Shown here: in pieces, positions 57,555 through 64,000 of the stretch
Numbering within the stretch: position 1 is the first letter of the stretch
Layout of the letters: every line of letters begins with the position of its first letter
Origin: Apoda limacodes
Taxonomy: Eukaryota; Arthropoda; Insecta; Lepidoptera; Limacodidae
Assembly (NCBI GenBank): GCA_946406115.1
Contig: OX291557.1
Span: forward strand, 3,814,501 to 3,878,500
Reading direction: 5' to 3'
Length of the DNA stretch: 64,000 bases
Position numbers and translations under genes: made by a program
Notes under the pieces: model-generated
The model's input: the letters and a program-made list of their open reading frames with translations, nothing else
Told to the model about the DNA's origin: nothing
The model's database searches: none

Positions 57555-58865
57555 GATATCGGTCTTTACGTAAAATAATTATTTATTTTGCTTATTTATT
57601 TTTCTTATTTATTAATAAAGATCCTGATTCCACACGAAATGTTTTGGTTTAAGCTTTTGTACTGCAAATTCTTATCTTTTCGTACATTTAACTCAGGAAT
57701 AATATTTCTTTCCGTGCGTCCCATTGTGACGGAACTAGTGGGGAGTGGATGGATTAGACTTCAAAAATGCATTAGTAACTTTTTTTCTAAAACTTAGATT
57801 TTAATATTTTCTTATTGGTTATACTTATTAGTTTAAGCCGTGTATTCTAATACTTGAAAAACATACTTATCGAGCTTTATAAATCTTTAAGGAGTTTTGA
57901 ACAAAATCTATTGGAGTAGTATAATAATTATTAATGAGCATGAGATTTATCCATTGTAAATTTCATTAAATACCAATCATTTTTTTATGACTAAACCTTG
58001 CTTCATCTGAGAAATACCCTTCATCATCATTAGCACCAATTTCGCCTGTTGACGTCCATTTAAGAACCCAATCACTTCTTTCTTGAAAAGCCCCAGTATT
58101 CTGTGGTTTAACGTAGAACTCTATCTTATGTTTTTACAAATACGGTTTTGAACTGACTGCATCCAGTTTCTTTCAACGACAGCAACCAGTTCGTCTACGC
58201 TACGTCTTAATACCAGGTGGTAAAAGACCATCCTAAACCGCACTTTTCAGTCCGTGGTCGTAACTTGACTATCGTCTTTGGAAAGTTAGGTATTTAACGC
58301 AATGTTCTAAACGCTTTCTACCAATGTTAGGTATTTCGATTCACATTTTTCAAAGTTAGACAAACTACATTACTAGCCTTTATAATACTATTAAATATGT
58401 TCTTTTTATAGCTAACATTTACAAACCAGTGCTAATGGCAGTAACCAGTAACAATATGAACGACTGAATAAATTACGTTTTTTCAACAAAAAGAACTCGG
58501 ATATTCAGAGCGATGAAAAGAATTCATTCGCGAGCACGTAATTAACTGCTATTCATGAGTTTTTGGCGTATTTTAATGTCCAATTATTTTCTTTTGCTGT
58601 TAGAAATTTATGACACGTGTTCTATGTTTATGGGTGTATTTTGAAGAAGAACGAATCAATATTATAATTTATTACAATAATTTTCATTTAAAAATGTGTA
58701 TTTATTTTTGTTATACTCATATTTTATTAATTTATATTACAATTTATTTTGGATCATGCAGCCATAATTTATTTTCCTGTTTTTACTCTACTTTATATAC
58801 CTTATATAAAATAAAAACCTTTTGACAAAAAAAAATAAACGACGGAATTCCTTTTTTTTCGGACA
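57555..58865. other. Gene-free stretch
   Basis: No exon. AATCACTTCTTTCTTGAAAA near 58068 may be a tiny CR1-like remnant (minus). Confidence 0.4.
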
Positions 58866-59145
58866 CTTAAAACATCGATACTCGTAACAAAATTTTATAC
58901 AATCATCAACATAAAAGGTGTTTCACCAGTTACAAATTAACAACAATTATTTTTTTTGACCAAGGATTAAGTTTTAAATTTACTACATTAATATGGGACC
59001 ACCTCGGAGTATACCCTTTTAAATAAAAATAGGATTAAAAAAAAACGTCTATATATGACGGAGTTATGCCCGAACATACATAAAAAAAATTCAACATCGA
59101 AATTGAGAACTTCCTCCTTTTTTGAAGTCGTTAAAAAAGGAGTCG
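58866..59145 (-). repeat. CCGACTTCAAAAAAGG repeat, long copy 1
   Basis: Inverse of 62905-63175. Shared blocks on the minus strand are TTTTTGAAGTCG-type end, GGTATACTCCGAGGTGGTCC and ATCGATGTTTT. Non-coding, probably a non-autonomous DNA element; the end next to TTAA may reflect target preference. Confidence 0.65.
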
Positions 59146-59630
59146 GCCAAAGGTTCCATGCTTGGTAGCAATTTTAAAATCAGTTCGAATTATTTTAGAT
59201 TCTTCAGCTCGCTAACTTGGAAGATAAGACAAGGTGTATCTATGGTCATTCTTTTGGTCATATGTTTATCTGTAATTATAAGAGGGATGATAAACTAAGT
59301 TTTTTAAAGTGCAAGTTTAATAGACTGTTAATGATATTCCACTTTCCGGAATTTGGGTCGGAATTTCCGGTTTAACCCGGTTTACGGATTCTGGACACCT
59401 GACTCTATCTCCAAAAACTATATAATTGTTTTTACCTTAGATTACATGGATTACATTATGTACATACCTACTGTTTGCAGTCTATAGCTGAACCAAGCAT
59501 TTTGCTGTGAAAAACACCCGTGATATCTACTCAGACCAAGTCTTATTATAAGGGTTTACCACAAAAATAAAACTTAAACGTGCATGTAAGATACTTATAC
59601 TTTACTTAGGCATTGAGTAAGTTGGCCAAC
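59146..59630. other. Gene-free stretch
   Basis: Nothing recognised. Confidence 0.4.
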
Positions 59631-59710
59631 TTCGCTTCAGCACACATTTGCATATTCAAATTGCCGATCGATGTGAGTCGGTTCAGGAACTTCAGCTGCA
59701 TGGCCACTCT
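59631..59710 (+). repeat. Octamer-bearing ~80-bp repeat, copy 4
   Basis: TTCGCTTCAGCACACATTTG, CATATTCAAATTGCCGATCG. Octamer intact. A 103-codon frame starting at 59613 inside the repeat is not supported. Confidence 0.7.
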
Positions 59711-60920
59711 AAGTGTTTGCGTAATAATCTTGACTTCTTTCTGTTTTAATGTTTTTAAAGTATGGACGAATATTATTATGGCATTTATCTTTTACTGCAC
59801 AACTTTTTACCCTAAAGTTGGCATGTATGTGACAATATTTGGCATTTGCATGGAATTTTGGGATCTGCCGATTCTATTTTCTTTACTGAACGGGTCAAAA
59901 CGGCACGGACGTGGTCGCTTTTAATCAAATTGTTAAGTTAGCTCTTGATAATATCCTTGTATGCATTTGCCTCTTAATTATAAGGTATTCTTTTTCGTTT
60001 GTGAACTTTATTAGTTCAGTTATATAAGCTGCAAAAGGACTTTAAATCAATCAAAATTTAATGTTAATACTATTATTTAAAACGGATCAAATATTAAATT
60101 GAAAACCTTAAAAGCATCTGTAAGCGACAAAGGGTTACATATAGGTAAAAAAAAACCCAATTGCAACTTATGCGCACAAAGGTCTATAATAGACATACGA
60201 CAACTAACCACCTACACTGTTATTTGTTAATTTCTTCCTAATTGCCTCGTACAATAGTAGCAGGAATAATGACCATGAAGCACATTTGGGATGTTGCCAG
60301 TCTGTAGATAGCGGGTCCTAGAATGTTGCCAACGACGTTGGACTAGTTTGCAGAATGTTTAAAAGTCCGTGCATGTTGGTAATTAGACAGTTGTGTTACA
60401 TAGTTGGCAACATTTTAAGGCAATTTTTCGTTTTCTGACCTATTAAATGGGTTTAAAGTACTAGTATAGTATTATATAATCTGTGGTTTAAAGTAAAATT
60501 TTTTGTAACCGGCCGGAAAAGTGCGAATTGCCTATTTAGTCTGTCAACGCATTTAATATTCGCCATTGGAGAGACTATTATGTCAAACGTCATGACAGCA
60601 AAATCAATTTGACTAACATTATAAATTATAGTGGTTACTTTCCTGTATATAGCAAAATTATCGATATCGATATTTCTCTAATCATGGGGCCCTAGCGTTT
60701 ATTTATGATTATATTTTGTTAAAAATAAAGATTTTTACATGATACTCACAAAGCAAGAGACTTACTAGAAATATTAAAAACCTTTATATTGACAAAACCA
60801 AATTAATGCAGTCCGTTTTGTGAGAATCATAGAAAATAAAAAAAAATACTTAAAATTTTAGTGTTTATTAACATTTTAAAGTGATGAGTAGGTATAAATT
60901 AAATCAAACAATATTGATAC
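59711..60920. other. Gene-free stretch
   Basis: No exon. GTTGCCAGTC and GTTGCCAAC motifs recur near 60295-60415. Confidence 0.35.
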
Positions 60921-60921
60921 A

Positions 60922-61015
60922 AGTCGGTTTCTGAGAACACTTTTGAATGACAATAATAATATTATACAATGTTAATTTCTGCCAAAAAGAACTGGCAAGA
61001 AGTTCTGATTAAAGT
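60922..61015 (+). repeat. Repeat shared with 17250-17335
   Basis: GGTTTCTGAGAACACTTTTG and GCCAAAAAGAACTGGCAAGA. An extra ACAATAATAATATTATAC separates the two blocks here. Confidence 0.6.
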
Positions 61016-61029
61016 AATAATACAATTCT

Positions 61030-61195
61030 TTGTTAATCAGCTAACAAGTATACAATATGTATTGAAACAATTAGTAATATAAATAAGTAAGTAAGCTATT
61101 TGAGATATTTAAGAGTACTCCGATATTTAATAGTACTAGTGGGCTTATTACCATTACAATAATATTCTTGCACAATCATATGTAAACATATACCA
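61030..61195 (+). repeat. Repeat family shared with 20196 and 42960
   Basis: AATCAGCTAACAAGTATAC, AAGTAAGTAAGCTATTTGAG and TTTAATAGTACTAGTGGG. About 110 bp present at 20.28-20.33 kb is missing here. Confidence 0.65.
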
Positions 61196-61409
61196 GACTA
61201 GGCCACGCATAAAGTTTTGCGAAAAGAAGTTTTTATGTATAAGGCACTGGCTTCTTGTAATTATTTTGAAAAATTTGATCATTGAAAACTAAAAATACCA
61301 TTGTTCGAATTTTGAATTTCCTTTTTTTTTGAGAGCCAAATTAAATTATCGTGTCTCATTTAAAAATGGATCCGCATCGAAAACATTTTCATGCGATAAT
61401 TTTCTATTT

Positions 61410-62426
61410 TTATTTTTGTAATAGAAATTGATTTATTGTTTCATCAGGTAATGGTGGATTAATTGGACTTATAGTTGGTACGGCTGTCCTTTTCATTCTT
61501 TTTTTAGGTTTTGTAAAGGAATTAAGTGTAAAGTGGTCTTTACATACAAATTTTAATACGTTAAGTTTTTTAACAGGCAAGTACGCTAAATCTTCGTTGC
61601 CAACAAATTTAACCCATGCTCGGCAACTGAAACAAAACAAAAACATTATATTGAGCCAAAATAGATACCGGCTAAACGGTTTTATAATTATAAGATATAT
61701 CACAAAAATTTAAAGATACAAAGTATACTTATCGATAAATTGAAATTTGTACTTACGGTAACACTAGTAGCAATCAAAACACTTAAGGCCGGGCCGCACA
61801 TTATGAGATATTTCCGAAAGAAAAATTTTAGTGTGTGCTGAATTGTCATATAAATAAACAGATGAAATTTGGCTGGAACGCTCCGCTCGCTTAGCATCTA
61901 AATCTTATGTACAAAAATATTAATTTATTTAATATTAGCATGTAGTTACTATCTCTGGGCCAAAGTTCGGGTTTTTCCCGTTCGTCCAACCATTATGTCC
62001 AACTGGACCAACTATATAGTTGAACATTAATAAACCGAAATTTACAGGGCCCTTCGTACAACTGCATGGCCAGTTGGACCACTACGCCGACCTGACCATT
62101 GTGCGGGGTCGGCCCGGGGCGCGTGCGTGGCGCGCTCAAGAATTTTTCTATCGGACACTCGGACATTTCTCGCAATTTGCGGCTAGCCTAAATAATAAGT
62201 TAAATATGAGTATATTCTCTTTGTTAAATTTAAAATTTTACTTTCTAAACGAAATACTTATTGCTTTCAAAGATATAAATTGAAATAATACAGATTAAAT
62301 TCGTAAGACAGTAACTTAACAATGTAATTACATACCGATCTACGTCTAACGGAAATCTGGCTAAAAATATGTCACTGTTTTTCTTGGACAGATAACACAC
62401 CTCGCACTTGCGTCTTGACTTCAATT
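61410..62426 (-). CDS. THAP-domain zinc-finger protein, two exons
   Basis: Exon A is 62426-62336 and exon B 61626-61410, intron 62335-61627 (GTATGT ... TTTCAG). Splicing joins CG to T and restores DVDR-CRAWVKF, keeping the frame. The joined domain has C-x2-C (CEVC), the ARFP block, Trp in RAWVKF, then 47 residues after the second Cys the C-x2-H (VCKDHF), and ends AVPT. This is the complete C2CH signature of the THAP DNA-binding domain. The protein stops after ~28 further residues (PLPDETINQFLLQK), so it is little more than the domain. AATAAA lies right at the stop. The start is not visible: an in-frame stop lies just upstream of exon A, and AG acceptors there (near 62427) suggest an earlier exon with the initiator. 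It could be a host regulator or the remnant of a P-element-like transposase N-terminus. Confidence 0.8.
61995..62190 (+). repeat. CpG-rich repeat inside the THAP intron
   Basis: TGTCCAACTGGACCAACTAT and GGCCAGTTGGACCACTACGC form an imperfect inverted pair, followed by GGTCGGCCCGGGGCGCGTGC. It is far richer in CpG than anything nearby. Frames across it on both strands are not supported. Probably a small transposable element. Confidence 0.5.
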
Positions 62427-62904
62427 CTTATTAATAAAACCAAAGAGATTAAAACCTAATAAATAACTAATATTTTACGAATAAAAAGTAATTTGAAAGT
62501 GTTTGTAAACAACAATGACAGTTCATAAACAACGGTAGTCATGGCAACACGACCAAAATATATATTATAATGCGTCCAGATAATAAATACCTGCTAAGTC
62601 AAACAGGATGTTTTCAAAAATAGATTCTGTATTTAGTAGGATAATACTTACTTTCTTATTGGTAAAACGTTGTGTCATAGTTTCATACGATTGATTTTTT
62701 CTATGAAGTGACGCCGAACTGCGTTATGTAATGTACCTACCGGCTTAACATATTATGTACTTTTACTCAAAAATGCTATGAAAAGTTCGAATCACATTCT
62801 TTACAAGAATACTTTTTTTATTTTTTTTATTTTAAATAGAAGTGGCCAGTATTGATCGACCCCGCCGCCACAAAGGCCGCAAAAACTCATAAGTTTATCA
62901 TCTT
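62427..62904. other. Probable upstream intron or promoter of the THAP gene
   Basis: CTCTTTGGTTTTATTAATAAG on the minus strand could be the acceptor before exon A. No first exon is evident. Confidence 0.35.
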
Positions 62905-63260
62905 ATTTTAACCGACTTCAAAAAAGGGGGAGGTGCTCAATTCGGATGTTTGTATTTTTTATGTATGTTTGGGCGTAACTGCGTCATATATAGACGGATT
63001 TTCAAAATTTCTTTTTTTTAGTTAAAGGGGTATTCTTCCGAGGTGGCCCCATATTAATTTAGTGAATATAAAACTTAAACTTTTGGTTAAAAAAATAAAT
63101 GGTGTTAATTTGGAAATGGTAAAACGTCTTTTATGTTGATGATTGTATAAAATTTTGTTACGAGTATCGATGATTTTAGTGTACGAGAAAAAAAGGCAAT
63201 TCGTCACTTAAAAGAAAAAATTAAAACTTTTTAACAAAAAAAAAAAAACAACCGATTTCA
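62905..63260 (+). repeat. CCGACTTCAAAAAAGG repeat, long copy 2
   Basis: TTTTAACCGACTTCAAAAAA start, GTAACTGCGTCATATATAGA, GTATTCTTCCGAGGTGGCCC, and a second AACCGATTTCAAAAAGATGC block after a long A-run. With 58866-59145 it brackets the THAP gene in inverted orientation. Confidence 0.7.
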
Positions 63261-63379
63261 AAAAGATGCACTAAAAAGGTAAAAATAATTGAAGTTGGTG
63301 TCTATGTGTTCATTACACCAATTTCAAACTGTAATTCAGATCAGATTTTTGGAAATAAGTAATTATTTTTACATTTTTA

Positions 63380-63800
63380 GTGCATGTTTTTAAAGCTGTT
63401 CCATATTTGACGATCTGCCTAGGCGTCCAATTGACTTGCTTATTTCACCAGATGGCTGCGACATATCTTTTACATAAAAGGGCCCTTGCCACCATTAACG
63501 TACCTTCTGTTCTAGAACCTGTAGTTTTAGTGCGTGATGATGGTAAAAGGCCCGATGGTATGACACTCGTTCCCTGGGAGCGTGGCCGAGCTTTATTGTG
63601 GGATGCCGCGTAGATACCATGGCATAATCTTATTTCAGGGAAACGAATGCAAAAGCTGCGGCTGATACTGAAAGCGCAGAACGCAACAAGCGGATCAAAT
63701 ACAGTAAATTACTTTCGGATTACATATCTGCCGTTTGTGATAGAGACACTCGGCTCATGGGGTCCATCTGCTCATATTTTTTGTACTGTTGCTTAAAAGC
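63380..63800 (+). pseudogene. Restriction-like endonuclease domain of the YLDD-type non-LTR element
   Basis: Frame one (63380-63613) reads [20 protein letters not shown] then [19 protein letters not shown]. The KRPDG with a following WDA is the catalytic PD-(D/E)-x-K-like centre that follows the reverse transcriptase in this family. After a frameshift the next frames give TNAKAAADTESAERNK, KYSKLLSDYISAV and FVIETLGSWGPSAHIF, the helical part after the nuclease. Cys-rich zinc-knuckle residues expected just upstream are lost. It is exactly the section missing from the copy at 38405-40090. No reverse transcriptase is adjacent, so it is an isolated fragment. Confidence 0.75.
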
Positions 63801-64000
63801 AAGAGTGCCTGCGCACCTGAAGTATACTATTGAATGGCGTACTACTAATGATTAGTAATTTAGCGGGCTATCTTTTTAAGTGCATCAAGCTATTAACACA
63901 AAGGCATGAAAATATTGGCGTAGTGTTTTTGCAGATAAAATGTTTCCAACAAAACTCAGTGTATCCGGATAAAGCGAGTGTTAAAAGCTTGTTTTAACAC
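63801..64000. other. Gene-free end of window
   Basis: No clear continuation of the endonuclease fragment; nothing else recognised. Confidence 0.35.

Noticed and set aside
59613..59924. 103-codon frame with hydrophobic segments
   Set aside because: It begins within the octamer repeat present in three other non-coding places; hydrophobicity follows from T-rich DNA.
40640..60420. Shared TTGGACTAGTTT sequence near 40652 and 60337
   Set aside because: Only about 20 bases match convincingly; too little to define a repeat family.
62020..62283. 87-codon plus frame and its antisense partner
   Set aside because: Both run across the CpG-rich repeat inside the THAP intron; openness follows from base composition.

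Overview
The window looks like nuclear DNA of a moth or butterfly (Lepidoptera). It is AT-rich, has no operons or prokaryotic gene spacing, and carries spliced host exons. It is crowded with decayed transposable elements whose 3' ends and repeat cores I recognise as common lepidopteran interspersed repeats. The species cannot be named from the sequence. Family names given here are recognition by eye, not database results.

Host coding sequence is sparse. I can support an orphan internal exon with consensus splice sites (12096-12615, minus). I can support an intact 317-residue reading frame with a signal peptide and three 23-residue repeats (54532-55485, minus). I can also support a two-exon THAP zinc-finger gene whose splice rebuilds the C2CH domain (about 62426 to 61410, minus). 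A short PHD-like finger remnant (47967-48122, plus) is more likely a transposase tail than a host gene.

Non-LTR retrotransposons dominate. One CR1/Jockey-superfamily element ending in a conserved ACCACTAAGGTGG-type 3' terminus is present in about thirteen pieces, the longest at 25025-26880 (plus) and 35032-36990 (minus). A Jockey-like element lies at 130-2140 (minus) and 51970-52774 (plus), with a more decayed Jockey relic at 22150-23120 inside an RTE relic. A CR1/L2-like reverse transcriptase lies at 31262-32310. A family pairing an unusual YLDD reverse transcriptase with a restriction-like endonuclease is split between 38405-40090 (RT) and 63380-63800 (endonuclease). All are 5'-truncated, frameshifted or both. 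A Tc1-like transposase relic (18502-19638) carries a 143-bp insertion bounded by an 8-bp duplication.

The rest is interspersed non-coding repeats, tRNA-derived SINE heads, minisatellites and simple repeats. The most striking structure is a pair of 198-bp inverted repeats (5537-5734 and 8591-8788), identical over the 190-bp core I aligned, enclosing 2.9 kb with no transposase. Nothing here forms a pathway. The organising theme is repeated nested insertion around a few host exons.
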